Of a DNA stretch of 64,000 nt, positions 38,155-50,200 are shown piece by piece; position 1 is the stretch's first letter, and every line of letters begins with the position of its first letter. The DNA lies in assembly GCA_007449985.2 (NCBI GenBank), contig VIIQ02000070.1, forward strand, positions 366,210 to 430,209, written 5' to 3'. This DNA comes from Desmodesmus armatus (Eukaryota > Chlorophyta > Chlorophyceae > Sphaeropleales > Scenedesmaceae). Position numbers and translations under genes: made by a program. The notes under the pieces were generated by a model, which saw only the letters and a program-made list of their open reading frames with translations, made no database searches and was not told the DNA's origin.

Positions 38155-39033
38155 TCATCCCAGTGCGTCAATCAATGGCTGGATCTTGTAAAGATACCAG
38201 TCCGCCTGTGTTGCGATGTTTGGCCGCTCCACCACACCACCATACCTGCAGCAGCAGCAGCAGCAGCAGCAGCAAGAGGTCAGTCGTGGCGCATCGACGT
38301 ATTGCTTCAGCATTGCATAGATGCTCGTGGTGCATGCTGGAGAGTAAGTTGAGTATGGAAGTTCCAGCGGTCAATCAATGCAATGTTCCAGGTGGCTGAG
38401 CAGATAGGTACCATCAGCATGAACTTCAGGGTGACTGCAGGCTTCTGTGGGCGATCCGGTCACGGTGGCTGTGTGGCAGCCATACATACTAGCTAGCTGC
38501 CGCGTTGCAACTTATTCGTCCAGCAGCAATGCTAAAAAACCATGTCAGGGCCCTGTGTACAGCCCTCAGCATCGTCAGTGCCGTGCTGGCCGCTGCTCAC
38601 CCTATGAAGATGTTGGCTGCGTCAGGCAGGCGTGCTTCCAAGTCTGTTGCGCCATCGCCCACCATGGCTACCCGGCTGTAGCCGTATTTCTTCTGCAGGG
38701 CACAACCACACAGCCGTTGGCACCCCTCACCAGTGCACTATAGTGCCCTGACTGCAGTATTCATCAATATCGTGAACACTTCGCAGCAACCAAACATTCT
38801 TGTTGTTGCGTCTGTGCAGCGCAGCGCCTCTCACCTGCGGCCGCCAAGTATGCTCGACTGATCACAGTGCTACAGCCTAGCGTGTTCTGCAGCCCCGGGC
38901 ACCAAAAGGAAAAAGCTTGCTTAGAACCCCAGGGCCTTTTCGCTCACCCTGATGTGCCGCACAGCCTCTGCCTTGCCGCCGCTGCGTGACGTGAACTCCT
39001 CAGGGTCAAACCCGGCATAGCTGCCATCATCCT

Positions 39034-39097
<64 letters not shown>

Positions 39098-42000
39098 GTT
39101 ATAACAAAGGGGCAGCAACAACAGCACCGGTGTCACACATATCATCTGTCGGCAGTGCTGCCACTGCTAGCGATGCACAGCCTCCCTGGCCAGAGCTGCT
39201 GCCGCTTGTACCATTCCTTAGCCCATCCAAAGCCACGCGTTGATTGCCTTTCAGGTACTAACTTTTTTTTGGGGGGGGGGGAGGTTGTTACAAGTGGATA
39301 CTTTCACCGCTGAGCGGTACTCTCCACACGGGATGAACAGGGAAGACACACCTGCAAGAAAAACCTGCAGCAAGACCGGCAAACAAGACCAGCCCCCCAA
39401 GCAAAAAAAACACCACCAAGGGCAACTGCCACACACACCAGGTATAGGATCGTGCATTCATGACTCAGCTGCAAGCTGGTAGTCTCCACACACCGTGCAC
39501 GCACACACATGGGTCAGTCTTTCAGACAAGTCTCAACATAGGCAGAAGTTAACAGATCAAGCCAATCATTCAATCATTCAAAGTTTGCTGTGCTAGCACG
39601 CAGAGCAGGACCCACAACACAGCTACTACTAGTGCTCCTGCTGCCAATGCTAAGGTGTCAGAGTGCCGTACCCCGAGCCTGAGCAACTGCGTAGACAGGG
39701 GTGAGCTTGTCGCACGGTGCAAGCAGGCTGGGTAGGGCATAACAGCCACATAGCCGTCCGGTTGCTGAATAGGGCGCACCCCAAACAGATTGCCCTTACC
39801 CAGCAGGTGCCTTCTATACACGTCCATAGCTGCAATGCAACGGGCCAGCTGAGTTTGGTGGGTGGTGCCGAACACAAGCTGCATGCACCGCTGCACTGAG
39901 TCCCCACCAACTGACTGTCATTCACTTGAGGCATATCGTACTTGTTTGTGCATCAGCCCAAGGCTCTGCAGTGTCCACAGCTGACAAGGAAGGAAGAGCT
40001 GGCAAAGCATGCACATCAAACATGCACAGCCCCCCCCCCCCCCTCCGCCTCCTTCCCCCTTCCCCCCCTGCCCCCTCCCCTCCCCTCCCCTCCCCGCCCT
40101 CCCTCCCTACCTACCCCCCCCCCCACGCAGTTGGCTGCCCTTCTGCAAATGTATCACTTAGGCATGCCACCATGGCTAGTCCAACAGCCCTCACCGTGAA
40201 GAGCAAGTTGTTTGCAAACACATTGCCAACAGGGATGTTGAGTGACTCTGCAATGGGGTGGATGACTTGCCGGAAGCCGCCAGACACCAGGAACACATTC
40301 TTGCCCTGGGCCTGCAGCTTGGCCACTAGCTCAGGAATGCCTGCAGCACACATTGAACACCCAGTTACGTGATTGTTGGCTTGAAACCCCCGCCGCCCTC
40401 AGGCTGGAAGGGACAGGTGGCGGTTGTTGCAGCTTGGCCACCAGATCAGGAATGCCAGCAAAACAAACAGCACCCAGTCAGAATCTGAACAGGCTTGTGT
40501 TACTGAGCGTAGTCTGGCACAACAACTTCAGACGCTGCAGCCACAGGGTGAGGCTCGGCCAATCGGCCCATCACAGCACAGCACAGCACGCAAAGTCAGC
40601 CAAGCTGAGGGTGCCAGAGGTGCAGGCAGTGCCTGGTGTGGCTAGTGCTGGGTGCCTTGAGGCCATACGGCCCATCACAGCACAGCACAGCACGCAATGT
40701 CAGCCAAGCTGAGGGTGTCAGAGGTGCAGGCAAATTGGCTCCACCCCCACGCACACACACCACCCCAAAACCCCTGGCTCCCACCCTCACAACCCACAGA
40801 CCCATTCTGGCTCCGAACCTCCCCCCCCCCCCGCCTCGGGCTCCAGTACCTGGTGTGATTTGTGCTGGGTGTGCCTTGAGGAAGTCGTCCAGCCGCTGCC
40901 TGCTGAGCCCCATGAGGTTCAACCGGGACGCCAACGCATCCTGGAACAACACACTGCCACCCATGGCCCTGCGCACAGACAGCAGGGAACAACAGTGTGT
41001 CACATACGGTACACCAATTGTACCCTAGGGCGGCTAACATGTATGAAAACTGAGACGATGTGACTGCAATAGCGGACGCTGACGCACCCTGCAACACGCT
41101 GCCGTTCACACGTACGGGGCTGATGTGTATGGAGCTGGCAAGGGCCTGGTCACACGTGCAAGGCTGGTAGACCACAGCCTCACCCTCCAGAGCTGGGGAT
41201 GCATGGCGGTCAGCTGAGCACGGCATAGCGGCGACGCAAGTCCAGACAGCCTCAACAGTGCTGCCTCATGCTGCGCTGCTGCTGCTGCTGCTGCTGCTGC
41301 CAAGTACAAACATGCTTTGGTACTCACTGTGCTGTGAGTGCTGCTACTTGTTCTCCCACCCCAAGGAAAGCTGCAATCTCGTCAATGGACTCATCAGCAC
41401 AGCTGCAGCACAACAGCACACAGCACAATGCACAGCACAGCACAAGACATGGTTTCAGGAAGTTGACACCAGCACCAAGCGTGTTATACAGCTGCTCTGC
41501 TGCACAGTGCTTGCAGGAGATGCAAGCCACCAAGCCAAGCAGGGCTGACAAGCTGTCTCTACCTCCACAGTAGAGCTGCTACTAACATAACAAGACTTTG
41601 ATGCTGCTTTGCCGTCTGAACTGCAGGAAGGAGGCTGGGTCATGCTGTAAACTGGAGCGCAGTGCTGCCTCATGCAATGACTGCAATCACAGCTGTGGCC
41701 CCAACTGCATTCCACTCACAAGGTGCTGTCGACATCGAAGCAGACCGCCTGCATAAAGAGACAGCATGGTTGAAACATGGACGCTGCACAGTAAACAAAT
41801 CACAGGGGGGATCCCAGGCTGCAACTGAGGGTGACGCCGTCCTGAATATTCTGTCTTGGGGATTGCCCCTCACCTCAGCAGTGCGCCAAAGGTCCAGAAC
41901 TTGCTCCGTTGGCTCTGTCTTGGCTGCTTGATGGAATCAATGCCGGTATCAATACACATTGCACTTGCAGTCAGCTAGGGCTTGGTGGGTGCCAGGGTGG

Positions 42001-42189
42001 CAGGTGTGCAGCACAACAGAACATTGAAGCTCTCCAATTGCACAGACCTGAGGCAGTCATCTGAGCCTGGAGAGGTTTCAGGTGGTTACGAAGAGCAGAC
42101 ACAGGACGGTATGGAGAGCAGATGCTTGGGCTGTGGCAGAATGGCCTGCTGGCTGCTTTGGGGCTGAAGGCGGGCAGCACGTGGTTCAT
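38155..42189 (-). CDS. PSP: Phosphoserine phosphatase (last step of phosphorylated serine pathway)
   Basis: Hydrolyses 3-phosphoserine to serine, probably in the plastid. Nine exons in phase: 42048-42189, 41874-41923, 41720-41748, 41328-41402, 40850-40968, 40195-40340, 38948-39031, 38601-38692 and 38155-38245, giving 275 residues. Residues 1-47 (MNHVLPAFSPKAASRPF...) look like a plastid transit peptide. Core: TEQVLDLWRTAEAVCFDVDST (HAD motif I, DxDST), CADESIDEIAAFLG, AMGGSVLFQDALASRLNLM, NVFLVSGGFRQVI (motif II Ser), FDPEEFTSRSGGKAEAV (motif III Lys), VAMVGDGATDLEA (motif IV) and the C-terminal YGGVVERPNIATQADWYLYK. All catalytic motifs are intact. A (CAG)21 tract abuts the exon 7 acceptor. 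Start ATG 42189 was chosen because an in-frame upstream extension has no ATG nearby. Confidence 0.94.
39034..39096. repeat. (CAG)21 microsatellite at the PSP exon 7 acceptor
   Basis: Uninterrupted CAG on the plus strand, i.e. (CTG)21 in gene sense, ending directly at the acceptor of exon 7 (starts 39031). It replaces the normal pyrimidine tract and offers many competing AGs on the complementary reading only; in sense it reads CTGCTG...CAG. Confidence 0.9.
40385..40735 (-). repeat. PSP exon 5 and exon 6 edge copies and a direct repeat
   Basis: About 40421-40462 repeats the exon 6 start (GIPDLVAKLQ) upstream of the true exon 6 (40195-40340). About 40630-40665 resembles the exon 5 end, downstream of the true exon 5. 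A block of about 65 bp containing CATCACAGCACAGCACAGCA and CAAGCTGAGGGTG is directly repeated (about 40563-40628 and 40669-40733). Confidence 0.7.
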
Positions 42190-42451
42190 CACGCTGTGGA
42201 CAGCGACACAATGCAACAGGAGGTTGAAATACGAAGGTAATTGGAGATGCGATTACTTTGTAAGCCTGTCAATCATCCCGCAGCAACATGCAACGACATG
42301 TCGTTGGCAACCGTTTAGCTGACTTGTTTCAAGGACAAGCACTGCTGCCGTAATCAGATGCTGTGTTGTTCCATTTCGAAAACGTTATCTACGGAGTGAA
42401 CGAGAAGACAACAACGCCACGATTAACAAATCAGCAGCAGAAGCCAAGAGA
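42190..42451. promoter_or_regulatory. Divergent intergenic region, PSP / possible micro-gene
   Basis: 262 bp between two outward-facing start codons, a likely shared promoter if the plus-strand micro-gene is real. No specific element is identified. Confidence 0.4.
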
Positions 42452-42728
42452 ATGCCTCCCCAGCAGCTGCCCTACAAGCGGCCGTTCTTCTCAATGACAC
42501 TGACCCCTCATGAGATAGAGGTGCGCTGAACAGGCTATTGCCCACATCAGTGCTCAGGGACCTGGACCACTCACAGGCTGGCACAACAGTAGACACCTGC
42601 AACAACGTTTCTGTGCTGCCGCTGCTGTGCTGCAGGAGGACTTGGCGCTCATCATAACAAACACGAAACGCAGGAGGCGTCCTTCACCAGCACCAGGGGA
42701 CAGGAGCAGACAGTATGGCCAGGAGTGA
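42452..42728 (+). CDS. Possible micro-gene, DUF1639-like motif
   Basis: Two exons in phase, 42452-42520 and 42636-42728, coding 53 residues: start MPPQQLPYKRPFFSMTLTPH, then EIEEDLALIITNTKRRRRPSP, end RQYGQE-stop. The 'SxTxxEIEED...T..(R/K)RRPxxRP' layout recalls the conserved core of plant DUF1639 proteins (LTREEIEEDF...TG.RPPRRPKKRP), but the usual downstream block is missing. The basic stretch could be a nuclear signal. Further exons may exist around 43680-43915, where two copies of a GCCAGGCTGGCCA-containing segment follow acceptor-like AGs. Function unknown. Confidence 0.35.
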
Positions 42729-44237
42729 TGATGCCGCATTCAGCAGCAGCAGCCTGCAGGCATGCAGCATGTGTCTATTTCCAAGGCCTGCCGCGGCTGT
42801 GGTGTGCAGACCATACTTACCTGCGTAGGGCAAGACTCCTGTCCATGACAGCATTGCAGACGCCACAGTGGCTGTGTGTGGGAGGAGAAGCTGCTCTACA
42901 ACATCCGACTGTCTGCAGCCAGTAGCAGGACACATCAGCCCCGCCTGCTATTGTACTTGCAACAGCAGCCCATCTTTGCAGTGGTGGCGCGCTGCCTCCC
43001 GCAGTAACAGTTGAGTTGTATGCTGGGCTGCCATGCTGGACAGCTTGTTTGACCATGCTCAGGAGGGTGTGTGTGTGTCCATGCACACGCGTTGTCCTTT
43101 GTTCGTTGCTACGCTGTGATTCTGCGTCTCCTGGCACATACTTGTGCTGTGCATTCATTGGATCTGGGCATTGCATGCTACCCTTCACAGGGCTGTGTGG
43201 TGTTTACCCATTGTGATGCTGATGAAAGCATCGTACTCCTCTGTTATCAAGGTCGTGGGCAGGCATTGTCCCCCTGTGCTGGCGAGCTTAGGTAGTTATC
43301 CCTCTGGCATCTGTTGTGTGGTATTGGCAGCGGCTGCTAGGAGGTTGTGGCCCAACGCGGCTGGTTCACAGCAGCAGGGCAAACTGCATGTCACTGCAGT
43401 TTGCACCGCCACAGCGAGTTGTGTATTCTGGTGCAGCAGCAGGGATGGCAGCAGCACCCTGGTTCGTGTTGTTGCTTTTTCCTGTGTTGTTTTAGTGGAC
43501 TTGGGTTGTATGGAGCCATTGTTCAGCAGCAGCAGCAGCACTTGTGACGGCGTGTACAGTGTTGTCCAGTTTTCGTGTATGATGTGTTGTTGGTGTCACA
43601 TTTCATATAGCTGACTGCATGTTGCTCTGTTCTCTGTACCTGGTAACTTTGGGACCCTGTCTCTCTCATCTTGGAACAGCCACGACCAAGGCAGCGCCAG
43701 GCTGGCCAGCAACTGGCCAGGCACCTTCAGGTCACAGTGAGCCAAGGGTTTGGGGCCCCCGAAGCTCGTCTAGCTTCAGCTGCACATGCATATGCATCAC
43801 TACCTACTATTTTTCGTTGACAGACACGGCAGCTTCAGCCTCTGCGATCTTATTACAGCGCCAGGCTGGCCAACCGGCCACCTGCAAGACTTGCAGAAAG
43901 CTTGTTGTGGAGGCATGAGAGCTCATGCATCAGGTCCATACAGTATTTGCGCTTGATCAGCAGCATGGTGGCTGCCCTGATCTTCCTCAGCTTCGTCAAG
44001 CTCAAGATTGGTCACCAATTAGTCAACAGGCTGTTTGAATTTGGGTGACCTTGGTGACAAGTGCGGACGACAGCCTGTAACTGCTCGGTTCTTCTTTCAC
44101 GTCAATTGGAGCGTAAGTCTCTTCATTGATGAAAAACTGAGGCGTTGCCTGTGTCTCCCTGTCGGTTGATGCCAACGGTGATATACAGTGCGCACCGCTC
44201 AACGGACTGTTCAACCGGCAGCTTGGATCATACCACC
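42729..44237. other. Upstream region of MSH4
   Basis: No firmly supported exon. Contains a duplicated segment (CAGCGCCAGGCTGGCCA) at about 43690 and 43856 and scattered short CAG runs. The MSH4 promoter should lie in its last part. Confidence 0.4.
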
Positions 44238-47200
44238 ATGGATGCTGAAACGAATGCCCAGCAGCCTAGCACAGAGGCAGCCCAGGCCATACCATGCCCT
44301 GCTGGCAGGTTGAGCTATGCTGCTGTCATAGAGAACCGTGCAAAGGAGGTTGGGGTTGCTGTGCTGCACCTGGACAGCCTCAAGCTGCAGATCAGCCAAT
44401 TCATTGAGGCAGGAAGGTGAGGCATGCAGCTGGCTACGGCAGCATGCTAGCAGAGCAGCCTGAACGTTGAGAGGCACCAGTATGAGTTACATCCGGAGGT
44501 GTTGGCCTGCAGCAACGACACATGCAGCTACCTCCTCCTTGCGCTGCAGGTCCTACACGTCGACACAGCTGCTGCTGGATGCCTGCAGTCCACGGCAGGT
44601 TGTGGTGGTCGGCAGTCAGCACCATGAGGTGTCAGGGGGCGTGAACAGGGCAGTGGCAGCAGGGTGGGACCATGTGCTGCTGCCCAGGTCCTGCTTCGAT
44701 GACACAAAGGGCATCATGGCAGTGCAGGAGCTGACAGGGTGGTCCGCCAGCAGTGCAACTGGTGTCAGCACAGGTGAGGAGGGACAGAGACAGCACCTGC
44801 ACACAGCACTGCACTGCTACTGCACCTCAGCAGCAGGCTGCGATCTTCAGGTTGGCTGTACACAATGCTAGCCCACATGTGCTGGCTGCTTGTGCTCAGC
44901 ACAGCTAGAGGCCAGGTCAATGTGTGTAGGGTGCAGCCGCTGACACTGTGCAGTGCGCACAGTACGTTGCCATTCCCGGAATCCCGGCTTGTCGCCTGTG
45001 TGTTGTGATGTCATCTTGACAGCGTATGTGTCCTGCACAGGTTTGGATGACGACAACAGCAGCAGTGCTGGAAGCTTGGTCCTGCACAAGACCCACTACC
45101 TTGGCTTTGGGGCAGCTGGCGCGCTCCTGCATCACCTGAAGTTCAACAGCAGGCTGGCACTTGCACCAAGATCAGTGCAGGTGTGCATAGCTTCACCTCT
45201 TCAAAATGCTGAGGTGCAGTAGATGCAGCAGCTGCCTAAGAGCCCAGCACAACTCGCAGGGGTACGCTATGCCTGCGTAGAACTTGTTGGGGTCAATCTG
45301 GACAGCCCAGTACAGCTCGCAGGGGTATGCGATGCCTGCGTAGAACTTTGGTGTCAATCTGGACACCAACAAGTTCTTTGCAGGCAACGCGTACCCCTGC
45401 CAGCTGTGCTGGGCGCAACGCAGCAGCTGGTCACCTCTGCCTTGCAGCCTGCGATAGCCTGCACTCCAGCAACAGCCAGCAGTCGTCATGAAGGGAATGG
45501 CCCTGCACAAGCTGACAAGTTGAGCACTGGCAATAGCGTCTTGTGTCGCTGGCAGTATCCTTGCCTAGTTGTGCTGTGCTGTGCTGTGCTGCTGGCCAGG
45601 TTGAGTTTGAGGGCAGCAAGCACCACATGTCACTGGACAGGGATGTGGTCACCAGCCTGGAGCTGCTGGCACCCAGCAGGTATGTGTGCCGCAAGGAGCC
45701 AGTTCAAACATGGTGGGGGCTCCAGCACGTGAGTGATTGGTCAAGGCAGCATCAGCAGTAATGTAACAGTATCAAGGCATGGCAGCTGTGTATGATTGGC
45801 ACTTTGAAGGCTGTTTGATCTTTTTCATACAACTGTACGGCACTTGCTGCTTGCCATGTGGTGCGTGCAGCAAAGCCTTGCACCCTTGCCGCAACGCTGA
45901 CGGTGTGGGTTGGGGCTGACTGAGTGCTTGACCAATTCTTTCTGCTGCCATGCAGATCCCGTGCAGCACTGCAGAAGGCGGTTGCCAGCACAGCCAACAG
46001 CATGCACATCAGGAAGTCAGCTGCACCAGCAGAGCAAGACACAGATGCCATCTTTGCTCCCAGGGACAGCAGCAGGCGTGGTGGCAGGAAGCAGCAGCAG
46101 CTGCAGGCAGCAACAGGAGCCAATAAGCGCTGCAGCAGCTTGTTTGGGTTCCTCAACTTCACGTCTACTAGCTGTGGTGCCAGGTTGCTGCGCACCAACA
46201 TCCTGCAACCCCTCACTGACATCACCTCGCTGCAGATGCGTCAGGACAGCCTACAGGTCAGCACAGCCACCCTGCAGTGTGCTGCTCCCATGTCTGCAGC
46301 CGCAGTGTGCTTTCTTGGCTGCAGCTGCACATCATTGAGTTGCGCAGGGGCTGTTAGCCTGCACTTTGGCGGCCGCCAGTGCTGCTGCCGGTGCTGGCTT
46401 GTGCATGTTTGCTGGCTGGTCTGTGTCCTGCATGTTGCTTTCTGATCACATGCTGCAGGCTATGTGCTAGCATCAGCATGGCATGCCTGCTGCACCAGGG
46501 TTGGCCTACTATGCAGTGGCCTGTTGCGTTGGTTGTTTGCAAACACAAGTCACGCCAAAGTTGTGATGTTGCTGTTCTGGCTGCAGGACCTGCTTGAGTC
46601 CCCTCACCTCACCCTGGAGCTGATGAGCATGATGGACACACTGCCCAAGAACCTTGACACAGTAAGCATGCATGTGCTCCTCTGGCGTCAAGCATCAACT
46701 TGACCATGGCTGTGGGTGTTACTGCAGCGCTGGCGGTTACCTGTTATTGCGCTATAGCGCAGCTGGACTGGCGCCAACCAAGCAACACAGCATGCCAGTT
46801 TAGCAGTTGTTTTGACCATGCTGCTTGCCGTCTTGCGCCCAGGTGTGCAGCAACCTGGCGATTCGGCCGTCAGAGAGCAGCAGCAAGGACATGTCAGTGC
46901 AGCTGGGGCGCCTTGTGTCTGCTGTGATCCTGCTGCGGGATGTGCTGCGCTGCCTGCCGGTGATGGCCGACAGCATGGCTTGGGTGGAGAGTGCCGTGCT
47001 CAAGGTTGGTTGGCCCGCTGCATCAGGAATTGTTGGGTCACCCAACTCATCCTGATTGGCTGCCGGCAGCAGATGCCTGTGGAACTTACAGCAGAACACC
47101 CCCCCCCCCACACACACACACGGTCAGCAAACAATGCTGCATATGTGAGGCCAGTCACACAGCTTGTGCCACCACCTCCCAAACACCAACAGTGGCTTTG

Positions 47201-50200
47201 GCTCACACCTGCGTATACGCTCACCGTCCCCGATCTTGGGCTGCTGCAGGCCATCCGCGGCAATCTGGGCAATGATGAGCTGCAGCAGATGCTGCAGGAG
47301 GTGGAGGCTGTGCTGGACGATGATGCACAGGTGGGGGCCCATGCAGGTGTCGGGGTTACAACTGTAGTGGCACAGTCACTTGCTGGTGGTACAACAGCGA
47401 TGTACAAAGCACTAGCCCAGGGAATTGGATGCAGATGCATGCAAAGTTCAGTCAAGTTGCTATAGGGCCCCTTTGTGGCAAACATTCCTCACAGAGCAAA
47501 GTCAGCCTTGATGGTTTGTTGGTACAGATGGGGACATGTGGCTGTCACGGTTGTGTCGACAGCCCACGTGTTTGCCTACAGTCATTGTCCAAGTTCCATG
47601 AAAGCAGCCTGAGTGTTGGCTGCCAGCCAGGGGGCACTTTCCTGTCACGACAGTCCCTTCTTGCACACTAGTATAGCTGCTGTGACCATGACAGCCTGTT
47701 GTCTTATCAAGGTTCGTGCAACCGCCATTCCAATTGCCTCCCCTGTACCTGCTCCCTCACTCCATGACTGTAGGCCAGCAAAACCCAGTTTGTGAACAAG
47801 GTGCAGCAGTGCTATGCGGTGCGCACCGAGGTTGACTCATTCCTGGACGTGAGCAGGGCCAACTTCACCCGCCTCACAGGTGTGGCAAAGAGAGAAACGC
47901 CATCAGAGCCCGCGATGTCATTACGTGTTATGCCACTGTGCTGATTGATCACTGGCATTGTCCGGTGCCTCCCCAATCTTATCACCTGGGTTGCAATGTC
48001 AGAAGTTCAGACTTTGGAGCCCTGAAAGCCCTCATCACAATGGCTGTCTCGTAATGTGCCCGCTGTGGCCGTTCTGTGTGCCCTGTTGTGCGCTTGCTGC
48101 CTGGTTGTGGCTGCAGAAGCCATCCATGAGCTGGCGGCTCAGTACCGCCTGAGCACAGGCATCGCAGGTACACCCTGTCAAGGGAAATGTGCTCATGTCT
48201 GACATGGTATGGCAATGCCTGAGCCGACGCGCATGCATGTGAGAAGCCATATTCAATCAGTGCGAGCCCTTGGGCAAATATCATCATCAGTAAGGTGATA
48301 GGAGTTTGTATACAGACTGTCTTTTGAAAGAGAGTTCTCTTCGTCTTGTGCAGGGCTCAAGGTGCAGTACAGCAGCACCAAGGGGTTCTACCTGCTGGTG
48401 CCCAGCCAGCACATATCAGGCAGCGCTGCAGGAGCAGCAGCGGCAGCAGCAGGAGGCGGGGACAGTGACGCTGTCAATGCCGGCAGGAGACAGCTGGGGC
48501 GCGGGGGTGCTGTGCCGCAGCTTCCGAAGTGAGTGGGCGGTATGGTGTGTGGTGGGCTCGTGCTTCTCTCGTGGATTCGTGGGCTGCTTGTGGTTGGTGC
48601 TGTCCCTGGTATGCAGCTGTACAACCTATGACGTGACGGAGGGGGGGCGATAGCAGGGGAAAGACTTCCATCTCCCTGGAAAGTATGAGCAGGGGGTGCA
48701 ACATGAAGCTGCCCTGCAATGTGAAGAGCAGTGTGTGTCTTGCTGCACCGGCGGTCTGCGTGCACTGCAGCCGCCACGTTCCTGGACAGTACGGTCAATG
48801 TTGTCATGTGTGATATGACCTGCAGGTCATTCCTGGTCCTGGAGAAGCGTGGGCGCTCCAACACCTGTGTGACCACCCATGAGCTCAACGCACTCAACAG
48901 CAGGCTGCGCGATGCAGCCTCAGATTGCATTATGCTCACGGTGCAGGTGAGAGCACCGCTGGCTGCCAGGCACAGTGGCTGACATTACTAGTCGTGCGGT
49001 TACGGTGCCTCCCCCCTTTCGCAGTGGCCGCCCCCGCTCCCCTTTTCGTGTCAAGTGTGCAGGGCTTCTCGTGACAGCATAAAGGGGTGATCCCTTACTA
49101 CATGAAGGGGGTTGCCCACCTAGTGGTTGTGCTGGTAGTGGCTGCCTTTGTTTGTGGGGGAGGTGGCACATGTGTGGCCACCGAGAGCCATCCCCAGGCT
49201 TGCTGAACCATGTAGGAGCTCTGGAAAGAACGTGTTGCTGTGCACTACAAGTTGCCGAGTCTTTGTTGGCGGCACCAGGGCATGAGTGCTGTCAAAGCTT
49301 TGCATGCACTTTGCCACCAGCTGTAAGACCAGCGGTGTGTGGTGCTCCCACCAACCTAGGGTTGTCATGCAGCCTGCACTATCCCACTTGCAAGCATCAG
49401 CACAGCAACACCAGCATGCTGGCCTCACTGAAAGCGACCTAGCTCTGTCTGTGTTTCTGCTGCAGGTCCTGGAGCAGCTGCTGGGCAAGATACTGGCGCA
49501 GATGCCGCTGCTGCTCAGGATACTGGACAACATTGCCTTGCTAGACATGCTGCTGGCCTTCTTCCAGGCAGTCACAGGTGCAGTATCACCGTAGTCACTC
49601 TGTTGCGTCAGCCGTAGCTAAGGTGATGGGCACTTCAGCTGGATGGTCGCTACAGCTGGACAAAACATGTGCAAGCCATCAGTGGGTGCACCACTAGCAT
49701 CAGGTCAGCAAGGAAGTTTGCCTGCTGCACCTGTAGTGACCAATCATCGCTATGGCTGCTGGTTTGACCTCGCAGGCAGTGATGGTGACTGGTGCCGGCC
49801 TGTGCTGAGCCCCAGTGGACCCCTGGCCATCACTAAGGGTAGACACCCCCTGCTGCAGGTGAGGTGGCGCTGGCGGCCACATGCACACCTGCTGAGCTCG
49901 AGCCCATTAAGGCTAAGATTAGCGCCACACAAAGGAATTAGAATAAGTCCAATATGACCAACACTACTATAAGCAAGCAAACGTTTTAGATTAGTTTGAG
50001 CCTAAGGTGCAATTCTTCCAACAATCATAGAAAAAGTTCTGAAGTCATGGCAAGTCATCATACCTTAATATTTATGCTGAGCTATACTAATTTTGCCTTT
50101 GCATTCAAGTTGGGCTCCAAGCAAATCTCTCCATGGATGTCAATATATGTAGCTCAGCTTTGTCAGGTGATGTTGATCCAAACATTCAGCTCGACCTGGG

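Noticed and set aside
39032..39145. Poly-Leu peptide before PSP exon 7
   Set aside because: It is the (CTG)21 tract at the acceptor; family alignment starts the exon at DDGSYAGFDP.
43000..43920. Cys-rich plus-strand frames as a secreted protein gene
   Set aside because: No family signature, no phase-consistent exons, and composition equal to surrounding intergenic DNA.
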